Assembly: GCA_023667765.1 (NCBI GenBank)
Contig: JAMOZS010000027.1
Coordinates: 1-36,088 of the forward strand
DNA: 36,088 bases
Origin: Roseburia sp.
GTDB lineage: Bacteria; Bacillota; Clostridia; Lachnospirales; Lachnospiraceae
Direction: 5' to 3'
Numbering within the stretch: the stretch's first letter is position 1; each line of letters starts with the position of its first letter. The notes below the pieces were generated by a model. The model searched no databases. It saw nothing but the letters and a program-made list of their open reading frames with translations, and was not told the DNA's origin. The translations under genes were made by a program, and so were the position numbers. Below, piece by piece: positions 17,713 to 25,899 of this stretch.

Positions 17713-19374
17713 ATGAAGCTATCAATGGAAGAGTTTGAGCAGTTTATAGAAATTATGAATCCTTGCATTGATGATTATCTATATATATATGATTTGAAGA
17801 ATGATGTTTATCACATATCTGCCAATGCGCTGGAGCGCTTTGACCTGCCGTCCAACCGTTTCCATCATGTGAGCGAGATTCTGGGACAACTTGTGTGGCC
17901 GACAGATTTTCCGGCGCTGCAAAAGGACTTGGGGGAGATACAGGATAATAAAAAGCTTTTTCATAATATGGAGTATCGCTGGGTGGACAGAAACGGAAAG
18001 CCGGTCTGGATAAACTGTCGGGGTGAGGTACTCTGTGACAGGGACGGGAAGGCGGAGTTTTTGGCGGGCTGTGTCAATGAAATCGGAAGAAATCAGAAGG
18101 CGGACAATGTGAGCGGGCTGATGCGGGAGTCTGCTCTGTACAGTGAGATTGACGAAAAAGAAGATATCAAGAAGGGCGGCTTTATACTGCGTGTAGGTAT
18201 TGATAATTTCAAGGAAATCAACGAGGGAAAGGGCGTCAAATACGGCGATATGATTCTGCAGAAAACGGCGGAGTGTATAGAAAAGTCCATTGCGGAGGGA
18301 CAGAAGCTGTACCGCCTTGTGGCGGATGAGTTTGCAATCATTGATTTTACCGGCAGGGGTATGGAGGACGCCAAGATGCTGTATCGGCGTATCAGCTGGC
18401 AAATCGGCAGATTCATTGAAGATAATCAGTATGAGGTTTTCTATACGGTGTCCGGCGGCATTGTGAATATGAAGGATGTGCAGACGCAGAATTATGACAA
18501 TGTGATGCAGCTGGCGGAATTTGCCTTAAATCAGGCGAAGAATGCGGGTAAAAACCAATACTATATATACAATGAAAAAGATTACGAAAGCTTTTTGCAT
18601 GACAGATGGCTGATTCAGATTATGAGAAAGGCAATCAATCATAATTTTGAGGGCTTTGAGGCCTATTTTCAGCCGATTGTGGATATTGCCACGCAGCGTG
18701 TGGCCGGAGCTGAGACCCTGCTTCGTTTTCGCACCGAGGAGACCGGCATGATACCGCCCAAAGAGTTTATTTCTCTGTTGGAGGAGAGCGGTTTGATTGT
18801 CCCGGTGGGAAGATGGGTGCTCTATCAGGCCATGGACGCGTGCAGTAAAATACGCGAGATAATTCCGGATTTTCGTATCTCGGTGAATGTGTCTTATATT
18901 CAGGTTTTGAAGAGCGATGTGCTGAAGGACATTTTGGACGGAATGAAAAGATATCAGATTCCTCCTGAGAATCTGATGGTAGAGATTACGGAAAGCGGAT
19001 TATTAGAGGAGAATCACCGCTATCAGCGTTTCTGTAATGGGATAAAGGACAATGGCATTTTGCTGGCGTTGGATGATTTTGGTACGGGATACTCGAATTT
19101 CCATTATCTGTATCATCTGAATCCAAACACGATTAAGATAGACCGCAGCTTTACGGTGCAGGCTATTCGCAATGAAAATGAGTATAATTTATTGCATCAT
19201 ATGGCGGAGATGACCCATGGCATTGATTTAAAGCTGTGTATTGAAGGCGTGGAAACGGAGGAAGAGCTGGGTATGATTTGCGGTATGAAGCCGGATTATA
19301 TTCAGGGGTACTATTTCGGACGTCCCAGTCCGCTGGCGGACTTTATGACAAATCATGTGAACAAAGTGGTGTGA
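17713..19374 (+). CDS. PAS-GGDEF-EAL protein, likely cyclic-di-GMP phosphodiesterase
   Basis: The 553-residue cytoplasmic protein has a PAS-like sensor (about 20-125), a GGDEF domain (about 150-290) and an EAL domain (about 300-545). In GGDEF the active-site motif is VADEF at 203-207, so cyclase activity is probably lost. EAL residues look intact: E334 (in ETLLRF), N392, E424, D454-D455 in DDFGTGYS, K475 and E511, then QGYYF. It should hydrolyse cyclic-di-GMP, with the dead GGDEF perhaps as a GTP sensor. GGTGGTGAAGG lies upstream; the start could also be TTG at 17704. No membrane segment is present. Confidence 0.9.
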   Translation: MKLSMEEFEQFIEIMNPCIDDYLYIYDLKNDVYHISANALERFDLPSNRFHHVSEILGQLVWPTDFPALQKDLGEIQDNKKLFHNMEYRWVDRNGKPVWINCRGEVLCDRDGKAEFLAGCVNEIGRNQKADNVSGLMRESALYSEIDEKEDIKKGGFILRVGIDNFKEINEGKGVKYGDMILQKTAECIEKSIAEGQKLYRLVADEFAIIDFTGRGMEDAKMLYRRISWQIGRFIEDNQYEVFYTVSGGIVNMKDVQTQNYDNVMQLAEFALNQAKNAGKNQYYIYNEKDYESFLHDRWLIQIMRKAINHNFEGFEAYFQPIVDIATQRVAGAETLLRFRTEETGMIPPKEFISLLEESGLIVPVGRWVLYQAMDACSKIREIIPDFRISVNVSYIQVLKSDVLKDILDGMKRYQIPPENLMVEITESGLLEENHRYQRFCNGIKDNGILLALDDFGTGYSNFHYLYHLNPNTIKIDRSFTVQAIRNENEYNLLHHMAEMTHGIDLKLCIEGVETEEELGMICGMKPDYIQGYYFGRPSPLADFMTNHVNKVV

Positions 19375-19398
19375 CAGAGTAAAATATGTAAATATGGC

Positions 19399-19429
19399 TT
19401 GATTTTTGCCTGCAATCTAGTATACTAGA
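19399..19429 (+). promoter_or_regulatory. Promoter of the transaldolase gene with palindromic -10
   Basis: TTGATT (19399-19404), 16-base spacer, TATACT (19421-19426). The -10 sits inside the perfect 14-base palindrome TCTAGTATACTAGA (19416-19429). Confidence 0.7.
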
Positions 19430-19466
19430 AGTAGTTTTATAACATCATAGAAAAGGAGAATCGACT

Positions 19467-20123
19467 ATGCGTTTTTTTATTGATACCGCCAAGGTAGAAG
19501 ACATTAAAAAAGCCAATGATATGGGAGTCATCTGCGGCGTTACTACGAACCCTTCCCTGATTGCAAAGGAAGGAAGAGTTTTTGAGGAGGTTATCGCCGA
19601 GATTGCATCTATCGTGGACGGCCCTATCAGCGGAGAGGTGAAAGCGACTACGGTAGATGCGGAGGGAATGATTAAAGAAGGCAGAGAGATTGCTAAAATT
19701 CATCCCAACATGGTAGTTAAAATCCCGATGACTGTGGAAGGCTTAAAGGCTTGTAAGGCTTTGACGGCAGAGGGTATCAAGACAAATGTAACTCTGATAT
19801 TCACAGCCAATCAGGCATTGCTGGCAGCCCGGGCCGGAGCTACATATGTATCGCCTTTCCTGGGACGGCTGGATGACATCAGCCAGAGGGGTGTGGACCT
19901 CATTCGGGAGATTGCAGAGATATTTGCGGTGGCCGGCGACATTGATACACAGATAATCGCCGCAAGCGTTCGTAATCCCATTCACGTTACAGACTGCGCT
20001 TTAGCAGGAGCTGATATTGCTACCGTTCCTTATGGCGTAATTGAGCAGATGACAAAGCATCCTTTGACTGATGCAGGTATTCTGAAGTTTCAGGCTGACT
20101 ACAAGGCAGTATTTGGAGAATAA
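19467..20123 (+). CDS. fsa: Transaldolase / fructose-6-phosphate aldolase family
   Basis: The 218-residue protein has the short-type transaldolase layout: [32 protein letters not shown] (residues 24-37), the Schiff-base lysine K85 in NMVVKIPMT, and SPFLGRLDD. Short members include fructose-6-phosphate aldolase and TalC-type transaldolases; sequence alone does not separate the two activities. AAAGGAG lies before the start, and a strong hairpin follows the gene. Confidence 0.93.
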   Translation: MRFFIDTAKVEDIKKANDMGVICGVTTNPSLIAKEGRVFEEVIAEIASIVDGPISGEVKATTVDAEGMIKEGREIAKIHPNMVVKIPMTVEGLKACKALTAEGIKTNVTLIFTANQALLAARAGATYVSPFLGRLDDISQRGVDLIREIAEIFAVAGDIDTQIIAASVRNPIHVTDCALAGADIATVPYGVIEQMTKHPLTDAGILKFQADYKAVFGE

Positions 20124-20140
20124 AACACAGATAGAAACAG

Positions 20141-20178
20141 AGAAAAGTCCCCAACGGATTGGTTGGGGACTTTTCTCT
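20141..20178 (+). terminator. Terminator between aldolase and response regulator genes
   Basis: AGAAAAGTCCCCAAC (20141-20155) and its exact inverse at 20162-20176, a 15-bp stem with a 6-base loop and a short T run in the right arm. The next ribosome binding site starts at 20184. Confidence 0.8.
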
Positions 20179-20193
20179 GCGTTGGAGGGCGAG

Positions 20194-21009
20194 ATGAGGA
20201 CAATTTTGGTGGAGGATGACAGTATTTCCATGGAGCTTATGGAGCAGGGCTGTAAAAGTAGGCCGGAGGTTGAGATTGTAGGAAAATACAATGATGCCAG
20301 AGAGGCGCTTACCTATGTGAGGGAGCATCCGGTAGATTTTGCGCTGCTGGATGTGGAGCTGCCCCAGATGAATGGATTGGAGCTGGGCAGCGAATTTAAG
20401 AAACTGAATGGGGATATGATATTGATTTATGTGACGGGCTGCAGCCAGTATGCGGTGGATGTGCTGAAGAGTAAGGCGGATTATTGTATTATGAAGCCTT
20501 GTGACAGAAGGGATATTGAGGACGCAGTAGGCAGGGCGAGTCTGTTGGCCAGACGACTGCAAAAACGTATACGCGTGGAGACCTTTGGGCGTTTTGAGGC
20601 ATATGTGGAGGATAAGCCCTTGTATTTTGCCAACAGTAAGGCACGGGAGCTCTTTGCTTATTGCATTCACAGAGAAGGGGCCAATGTAGGGATGGAGGAG
20701 GCTATTGATATACTCTGGCCGGAACGTCCCTATGATGAAAGGGTAAAGAGGCTGTACCGCAAGGCGGTAAGCGCCATTCAGCTTACGTTGGCCCAGAGGG
20801 GCGTCAGGGATGTTTTTGACAGGAAGCGGGGAAGCTGCCATGTGGAGAAGGATAAATTGGACTGCGATTTGTTTGATTTTGTGAGCGGACGCAGGTTGTC
20901 TCCTGTGCAGAAAGAGCGTCTGCGGCTGGGCTATATGGCGGAGTACAGCTGGGCCGAGGAGAGAATCTATGAATTGATGACGGCCTGTCCCGAATTGTTT
21001 GACAGATAG
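20194..21009 (+). CDS. Response regulator with SARP/BTAD-like output domain
   Basis: The 271-residue product has a complete receiver domain (1-120: D8-D9, phosphoacceptor D53 in LLDVELP, T81 and K101). Its output region (128-260) starts RVETFGRFEAYVEDKPL, then KARELFAYCIHREG and VGMEEAIDILWPE, resembling a SARP-type winged helix followed by a short BTAD-like helical region. No histidine kinase is adjacent, so it is an orphan regulator. GGAGG at 20184-20188 fixes the start at 20194. It is separated from the aldolase gene by a strong hairpin, and I see no clear promoter of its own. Confidence 0.9.
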   Translation: MRTILVEDDSISMELMEQGCKSRPEVEIVGKYNDAREALTYVREHPVDFALLDVELPQMNGLELGSEFKKLNGDMILIYVTGCSQYAVDVLKSKADYCIMKPCDRRDIEDAVGRASLLARRLQKRIRVETFGRFEAYVEDKPLYFANSKARELFAYCIHREGANVGMEEAIDILWPERPYDERVKRLYRKAVSAIQLTLAQRGVRDVFDRKRGSCHVEKDKLDCDLFDFVSGRRLSPVQKERLRLGYMAEYSWAEERIYELMTACPELFDR

Positions 21010-21041
21010 GAAAACCAGGGCTTTTTATGCCCTGGTTTTCC
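21009..21041. terminator. Bidirectional terminator
   Basis: GGAAAACCAGGGC (21009-21021) and its perfect inverse (21029-21041) form a 13-bp stem with A and T tracts, shared by the response regulator gene and the converging spore protein gene. Confidence 0.85.
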
Positions 21042-21055
21042 CTTTGCTTACGCAA

Positions 21056-21253
21056 TTACTTCATCTGCTCTTCCTGCTTCTTAATCATACGACGAACCAT
21101 CTCACCGCCGATAGAACCGGCTTCCTTGGATGTCAGGTCACCGTTGTAACCCTCCTTCAGATTTACACCAAGCTCAGATGCAACCTCGGTTTTAAAACGG
21201 TCCATAGCTGCCTTAGCCTCAGGAACTTCTACTCTATTACTTCTGCTTGCCAT
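21056..21253 (-). CDS. Alpha/beta-type small acid-soluble spore protein
   Basis: The 65-residue protein has the classic family core: EVPEAKAAMDRFKTEVASEL followed by LTSKEAGSIGGEMVRRMI. The first block contains the conserved Glu-Val-Ala-type GPR protease site region. It coats and protects DNA in spores and is cut at germination. GGAGGTG at 21260-21266 (minus strand reading) is the ribosome binding site, 6 bases from the start at 21253. This shows the organism can make spores. I see no clear sigma-G promoter upstream. Confidence 0.95.
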   Translation of the reverse strand: MASRSNRVEVPEAKAAMDRFKTEVASELGVNLKEGYNGDLTSKEAGSIGGEMVRRMIKKQEEQMK

Positions 21254-21285
21254 TTTTTTCACCTCCATTTTTTATGACTTCTCTA

Positions 21286-21340
21286 TCTTTAAGATAAGCA
21301 CAGCATTCAGCCGCCTGTACAGCTGTGCCTGTCTTAAAGA
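21286..21340. repeat. Imperfect 19-bp inverted repeat upstream of the spore gene
   Basis: TCTTTAAGATAAGCACAGC (21286-21304) and its inverse at 21322-21340 with two mismatches and a 17-base loop. It lies in the divergent region between the spore gene and the ABC lipoprotein gene; neither side has a T run. Confidence 0.65.
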
Positions 21341-21435
21341 CATACTTTTGCTGTCTGGCTTTTGTCTGCTACGATTATCTTGGTAATAGTATTAGCAGGG
21401 AAAATGAAATTATTATGGTAACTTTTGTATTTATC

Positions 21436-21444
21436 TGTTATACT
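21436..21444 (+). promoter_or_regulatory. Extended -10 promoter for the ABC lipoprotein gene
   Basis: TGTTATACT is an extended -10; TGGTAA at 21416-21421 is a weak -35 at 17-base spacing. Confidence 0.55.
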
Positions 21445-21474
21445 TGAAAGGTTAAAAGAATGGTGGAATAGTAA

Positions 21475-22497
21475 ATGAATCTGTTTATAAGAAATCAAAA
21501 GAAGCAAACGAAAAATAAAATTATCAGATTATTGTGTCTGATTTTGCAGGCTCTTTTGCTGACGGCTTTTTTAAGCGGCTGCGGCAGTCAGGGCGCTCAG
21601 TCTGCCGATAAGATGCGTGTGGGTGCGCTGAAGGGCCCCACGACGATGGGATTGTTATTCCTGATGGAGGACGCCGCACAGGGAAATACGAAAAATCAAT
21701 ATGATTTTCAGATGGCCACGGGCGCTGACGAGCTGTTGTCCCGGATGGTAAAGGGCCAGCTGGATATAGCTCTGATTCCGGCCAATGTGGCGAGCGTGCT
21801 CTATCAAAAGACGGAGGGAGAGGTCTGTGTGATTGCTGTCAATACGTTGGGAGTATTGTATTTGACTACCGGTGACGAAGCCGTTCAGCATATGGAAGAC
21901 TTGGAGGGACGCACCGTCTATCTCACGGGCAAAGGCACCACGCCGGATTATGTGCTGCAGTATCTTTTGGAAAAAAACGAAATAAGGAATTGTAAGCTGG
22001 AATATAAATCGGAGGCGACGGAGGTTGCCGCCATACTGGCGGAAAAGCCCGGGGAAATCGGCTTGCTGCCGCAGCCCTTTGTGACGGCGGCCTGTATGCA
22101 GAATGATAAGCTTTCGGCGGTCGTTTCCTTAAATGAGGAGTGGAATGCCGTACAGGAGGAGCCTGCATACGGCATGGTTACCGGGGTGACTGTGGTACGG
22201 CGGGCATTTCTGGAGGAGAATCCCGAGGCGGTGAAAAGCTTTCTGGAGGAACACAAAAACAGTGTGCAATCCCTTGGGGAGAATCCGGATAAGGCTGCGG
22301 CGCTTTGCGTGGAGGCAGGCATTGTGGCGAAGGAGGCCGTTGCGCAAAAAGCGATACCGGAATGCAATATCACCTGCATTACCGGGGAAGCCATGAAGGA
22401 GGCGCTGGAGAGTTATCTGCAGGTCTTGTATGAGAGAGCGCCGGAGTCTGTGGGCGGCAGTATGCCGGGGGCAGACTTTTATTCCCGCGAGCAATGA
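21475..22497 (+). CDS. ABC transporter substrate-binding lipoprotein (NrtA/SsuA/ThiY-like)
   Basis: The 340-residue protein has a long basic N-terminus, a hydrophobic stretch (about 18-33) and a lipobox LSGC with C36, so it is anchored outside the membrane. The mature part has the NMT1/SsuA pattern: MRVGALKGPTTMGLLFLMED, LDIALIPANVAS, LEGRTVYLTGKGTTPDYVLQ (key part GKGTTPDY), and GLLPQPF. Ligand candidates include sulfonates, nitrate-like anions or thiamine precursors; the sequence does not decide. The likely partner is the fused permease-ATPase at 22835, separated by 337 bases of repeat-rich DNA. Confidence 0.9.
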   Translation: MNLFIRNQKKQTKNKIIRLLCLILQALLLTAFLSGCGSQGAQSADKMRVGALKGPTTMGLLFLMEDAAQGNTKNQYDFQMATGADELLSRMVKGQLDIALIPANVASVLYQKTEGEVCVIAVNTLGVLYLTTGDEAVQHMEDLEGRTVYLTGKGTTPDYVLQYLLEKNEIRNCKLEYKSEATEVAAILAEKPGEIGLLPQPFVTAACMQNDKLSAVVSLNEEWNAVQEEPAYGMVTGVTVVRRAFLEENPEAVKSFLEEHKNSVQSLGENPDKAAALCVEAGIVAKEAVAQKAIPECNITCITGEAMKEALESYLQVLYERAPESVGGSMPGADFYSREQ

Positions 22498-22541
22498 GCC
22501 AAGTATCATGCTTGCATGAGCATTTGGCGAATGCCGCGAGG

Positions 22542-22607
22542 GTCAATACCCCGCTGCTTGCAGCGCTTCAAATTTCATGCCCCGTTGCTTGCAGCGGGGG
22601 TATTGAC
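22542..22607 (+). terminator. Terminator-like hairpin after the lipoprotein gene
   Basis: GTCAATACCCCGCTGC (22542-22557) pairs with GCAGCGGGGGTATTGAC (22591-22607), a stem of 16 pairs with one bulge. TTTAT follows; the loop is long, so this may also be an mRNA stabiliser. Confidence 0.65.
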
Positions 22608-22610
22608 TTT

Positions 22611-22830
22611 ATATCATAGGAAACTCACGCACTCGTGCGAAGGGAAATATGCTGCAAAAGCAGGCTGCTTTTGCAGCTGCACTCGGCGCAGCAAAGCAGC
22701 CAAGTCCCTCAAGATTGAGGGATACAGGGAGTTGAAGCGGACTTGGCTGCTTTGTTATTCTATCATAGGAAATACTGTGCCACTGTGAAACAATAAAGTA
22801 TATGAATTTCCTATGATATAAAATAGGATG
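22611..22830. repeat. Dispersed repeat, copy 2: cluster of palindromes
   Basis: ATATCATAGGAAA at 22611-22623 recurs as TATCATAGGAAA (22761-22772) and inverted as TTTCCTATGATA (22807-22818). Inside are two perfect hairpins: GCTGCAAAAGCA with its inverse (22651-22677), and CAAAGCAGCCAAGTCC with its inverse (22692-22707 and 22739-22754). Parts match copies at 6089-6125 and 30585-30692. The right end supplies the ribosome binding region of the next gene. Confidence 0.85.
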
Positions 22831-22834
22831 AGTA

Positions 22835-24220
22835 ATGAGTCGCAGGAATATACGGGAGGATAACTTGAGCAGGCGGGAACATAAAAGGAAAACACAGGAT
22901 ACAGATAAAAAAAGAAAGGCTTTAAAGCAGATTTTGTCGGGAGGATTCTGGCTGCTGGTATGGCACGTCGCAGCCATCCTGGTGGATAATCAGCTGCTTT
23001 TAGTGACGCCGTTGGAGGCGTTTCGGGTACTCATCGGCTTCCTGGACAATCTGCAGTTCTGGCAGACGATTCTCATGTCGCTGCTTCGTATTATTGCGGG
23101 ACTGGCTTCGGGAGTTTTCCTGGGATTTGTGCTGGCGGCCGTCAGCTATCGCTTTAAGACGGCGGAGAATCTGATAAGGCCTCTGATGAACCTGTTAAAA
23201 ACCGTGCCGGTGGTGTCTTTTGTGGTACTTCTTTTGATTTGGTGGGGAGCGGGCTTTTTGTCTATTTGTATTTGCTTTTTGATTGTGTTTCCCAATATCT
23301 ATGTAAGTACGCTGGAGGGGTTGAAAAATACGCCTAAAGAGCTTTTGGAGATGGCAAGGGTATTCGGCATCTCTGTCAGGGGAAGTTTTTTCTATATTTA
23401 TCGTCCGGCGCTGAGACCCTTCATAAACAGCGGTCTGTCTCTGGCTCTCGGCATGTGCTGGAAGTCGGGGGTGGCGGCAGAGGTTATCGGTACGCCGGCC
23501 TTTTCCATCGGAGAACAGCTGTATCTGTCAAAAATCTATCTGGACACAGGAGGGATTTTTGCCTGGACAGCGGTTATTATTATACTCAGTATTCTGTTTG
23601 AAAAGCTGTGTATGAGGCTTGTGGAAGCTTTTTTTGAATGGGAACCCGGCGCAGGTCTGCCTCGAAGGGCGGATAGGGCCGCTATAGGACAGGAGGGGAG
23701 AGACGAGGGCCTTTCCTGTGAAGATATCGGTAAGGCCTATGGAGAGAACAGGGTACTGGAGCATTATAGCGCAAGCTTCCCTGCGGGAGAGATTTCCCGT
23801 CTGACATGGGATTCCGGCAGAGGAAAGACTACGCTGCTTCGGCTTTTTGCGGGTCTGGAAAGACCGGACAGCGGGCGATTAGTAAAGCCCGGAAGCTGTG
23901 GGATGCTGTTTCAGGAGGATAGACTTTGTATGGAATACAGCGCTCTGAAGAATGTGGAGCTGGTCACGGGGGACTGGGATAAGGGCAGAGAAGCTTTGCT
24001 GCAGCTGTTGGGACAGGAGGACATTGAGAAGCCCTGTTGTCAGCTTTCCGGCGGGCAGAGACGACGGGTTGCGCTGGTGCGCGCCATGGAAGCGCCGGCG
24101 GCTTTTGTACTTTTGGATGAGCCTTTTACGGGGATGGACGCCAAAACCAGAGTCCTGGCAGAAAATTATATTGCCAAAAAGCAACAGGGGCGGGCTGTTT
24201 TGATGGCCACCCATCAATAG
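22835..24220 (+). CDS. Fused ABC permease-ATPase with altered Walker A and short C-terminus
   Basis: The 461-residue protein joins a permease (about 35-265, five to six helices, EAA loop KELLEMARVFGISVRG) to an ATPase domain (about 293-461). In related SsuB/SsuC-type systems these are separate proteins. In the ATPase the Walker A reads W325-D-S-G-R-G-K-T-T, where the first residue is normally Gly; one base change (GGG to TGG) would explain it. Q360, LSGGQ (404-408), Walker B FVLLDE (424-429) and H460 are present, but the chain stops one residue after H460, about 40 residues early. It may be decaying or a regulated variant. It probably pairs with the lipoprotein at 21475. Confidence 0.88.
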   Translation: MSRRNIREDNLSRREHKRKTQDTDKKRKALKQILSGGFWLLVWHVAAILVDNQLLLVTPLEAFRVLIGFLDNLQFWQTILMSLLRIIAGLASGVFLGFVLAAVSYRFKTAENLIRPLMNLLKTVPVVSFVVLLLIWWGAGFLSICICFLIVFPNIYVSTLEGLKNTPKELLEMARVFGISVRGSFFYIYRPALRPFINSGLSLALGMCWKSGVAAEVIGTPAFSIGEQLYLSKIYLDTGGIFAWTAVIIILSILFEKLCMRLVEAFFEWEPGAGLPRRADRAAIGQEGRDEGLSCEDIGKAYGENRVLEHYSASFPAGEISRLTWDSGRGKTTLLRLFAGLERPDSGRLVKPGSCGMLFQEDRLCMEYSALKNVELVTGDWDKGREALLQLLGQEDIEKPCCQLSGGQRRRVALVRAMEAPAAFVLLDEPFTGMDAKTRVLAENYIAKKQQGRAVLMATHQ

Positions 24221-24276
24221 GGAAGGTCCGATATCCAACGATTGGTTTCTTCGATAAAGTTTATTCCAAAAAAGAT

Positions 24277-24305
24277 TTGTGTTTTCTGGATATCTATGCT
24301 ATAAT
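24277..24305 (+). promoter_or_regulatory. Promoter of tig
   Basis: TTGTGT (24277-24282), 17-base spacer, consensus TATAAT (24300-24305). The leader is about 95 bases. Confidence 0.75.
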
Positions 24306-24406
24306 TCTAAAATGACTGTGATTATGTCCGTAGGAAATGTTCGTAAGGACAGATAATATAAATCTCCGATGGAGGCACACAGGTAATTGAAGGAGGAAAT
24401 ACAATC

Positions 24407-25747
24407 ATGAGCTTACAGGTAGAAAAGTTAGAGAAAAACATGGCTAAGCTGACCATTGAGGTTGCGGCGGATGAATTGGAGAAGGCAATTGAGAAGGCTT
24501 ATCAGAAAAACAAGAATAGAATCAGTATTCCCGGTTTCCGTAAGGGTAAAGCGCCCCGTAAAATGATTGAACAGATGTATGGCAGAGAAATCTTCTATGA
24601 AGATGCTGCAAATGAGTTGATTCCCGATGCGTATGAAAAGGCTCTTGAGGAATGCACAGAGGATATTGTGTCCTCTCCTAAGATTGACGTGACCCAGATA
24701 GAGCAGGGCAAGCCTTTTATTTTTACTGCATTGGTGGCCTTGAAGCCCGAGGTGTCTCTGGGGACTTATAAGGGCGTGAAGGTGGAAAAGACGGATACTT
24801 CTGTGACCGACGAGGAAGTGGACGCCGAGCTGAACAGAGAGCGGGAGAGCAATGCAAGAACCGTAACCGTAGAGGACAGGCCTGTAAAGGATGGAGATAT
24901 CACCATTATTGATTTTGAAGGCTTTGTGGACGGTGTGCCCTTTGAGGGCGGCAAGGGCGAGAATCACTCTCTGACGATTGGTTCGGGAGCCTTTATCCCC
25001 GGTTTTGAGGAAAAGCTGATTGGCGCGAAGCTGAATGAGGAGACGGAGGTTCATGTGACCTTCCCTGAGGAGTATCATGCTGAGGAGCTTGCCGGAAAGG
25101 CAGCTGTGTTTAAGTGTACGGTTAAGGAAATCAAGGAGAAGGAGCTGCCTGAGCTTGACGATGAGTTCGCAGGCGAGGTTTCGGAGTTTGATACTCTGGC
25201 CGAGTATAGAGAGGATGTGAAGCGTAAGCTTCAGGAAAAGAAAGAGGCCGAGGCAAAGAATGCCAAGGAGGAGGCTGTTGTGGACGCTATTATTGCGGAC
25301 GCCAGGATGGAGCTTCCGGATGCTATGGTGGAAACGCAGCAGAGACAGATGCTTGATGAGTTTGCCCAGAGAATGCAGGCGCAGGGTATTTCCCTGGAGC
25401 AGTATATGCAGTTTACAGGCGCAACTCCCGATACATTGATGGAGCAGATTAAGCCCCAGGCGCTGAAGAGAATTCAGTCCCGCCTTGTGATGGAGGCTGT
25501 GGTTAAGGCCGAGAATATCGAGGCTTCCGAGGAAGAATTTGAGGAAGAGATAAAGGCGATGGCTGAGGCTTACAGTATGGAGGCCGATAAAGTGAAGGAG
25601 CTGCTCGGTGAAAACGGTGCAAAACAGGTAAACATGGATATCTGTATTAAAAAGGCCGTTGAATTGGTGGTTGAGAGTGCAAAGGAGACAAAGCCCGGTA
25701 AATCACGGGGAAAGAAAACCGAGACGGAGGCTTCTGCGGAGGCATAA
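24407..25747 (+). CDS. tig: Trigger factor
   Basis: The 446-residue protein has the trigger factor order: N-terminal ribosome-binding domain with the signature GFRKGKAPRKMIEQMYG (about 45-61), an FKBP-type prolyl isomerase domain (about 160-245, DFEGFVDGVPFEGG), and a long helical C-terminal chaperone domain, ending in a Lys/Glu-rich tail. It meets nascent chains at the ribosome exit. AAGGAGG lies 10 bases before the start. tig-clpP-clpX is a common order. Confidence 0.97.
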   Translation: MSLQVEKLEKNMAKLTIEVAADELEKAIEKAYQKNKNRISIPGFRKGKAPRKMIEQMYGREIFYEDAANELIPDAYEKALEECTEDIVSSPKIDVTQIEQGKPFIFTALVALKPEVSLGTYKGVKVEKTDTSVTDEEVDAELNRERESNARTVTVEDRPVKDGDITIIDFEGFVDGVPFEGGKGENHSLTIGSGAFIPGFEEKLIGAKLNEETEVHVTFPEEYHAEELAGKAAVFKCTVKEIKEKELPELDDEFAGEVSEFDTLAEYREDVKRKLQEKKEAEAKNAKEEAVVDAIIADARMELPDAMVETQQRQMLDEFAQRMQAQGISLEQYMQFTGATPDTLMEQIKPQALKRIQSRLVMEAVVKAENIEASEEEFEEEIKAMAEAYSMEADKVKELLGENGAKQVNMDICIKKAVELVVESAKETKPGKSRGKKTETEASAEA

Positions 25748-25770
25748 AAATCTTACGGGAAGAGAAAATC

Positions 25771-25799
25771 GGGTTGTGTCTGGAACAGGCACAACCCAC
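25771..25799 (+). terminator. Terminator-like hairpin after tig
   Basis: GGGTTGTGTCTG (25771-25782) pairs with CAGGCACAACCC (25786-25797) with one G:T pair and a 3-base loop. There is no strong T run, so termination may be partial. Confidence 0.6.
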
Positions 25800-25837
25800 A
25801 TCTTTGCTTAACTTTTTATAAAAATAATTTCATTTGG

Positions 25838-25866
25838 TTGAAATTGGAATAGAAGTAGGATATTCT
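25838..25866 (+). promoter_or_regulatory. Promoter of clpP
   Basis: TTGAAA (25838-25843), 17-base spacer, TATTCT (25861-25866). Confidence 0.65.
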
Positions 25867-25899
25867 AATGGTAGCAAAAAAGAAAGGCGGGATTTCGAT

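Noticed and set aside
22516-22788. Plus-strand open frame of 90 codons
   Set aside because: It runs through several hairpins and the repeat cluster; the composition is that of palindromic DNA, not of a protein.
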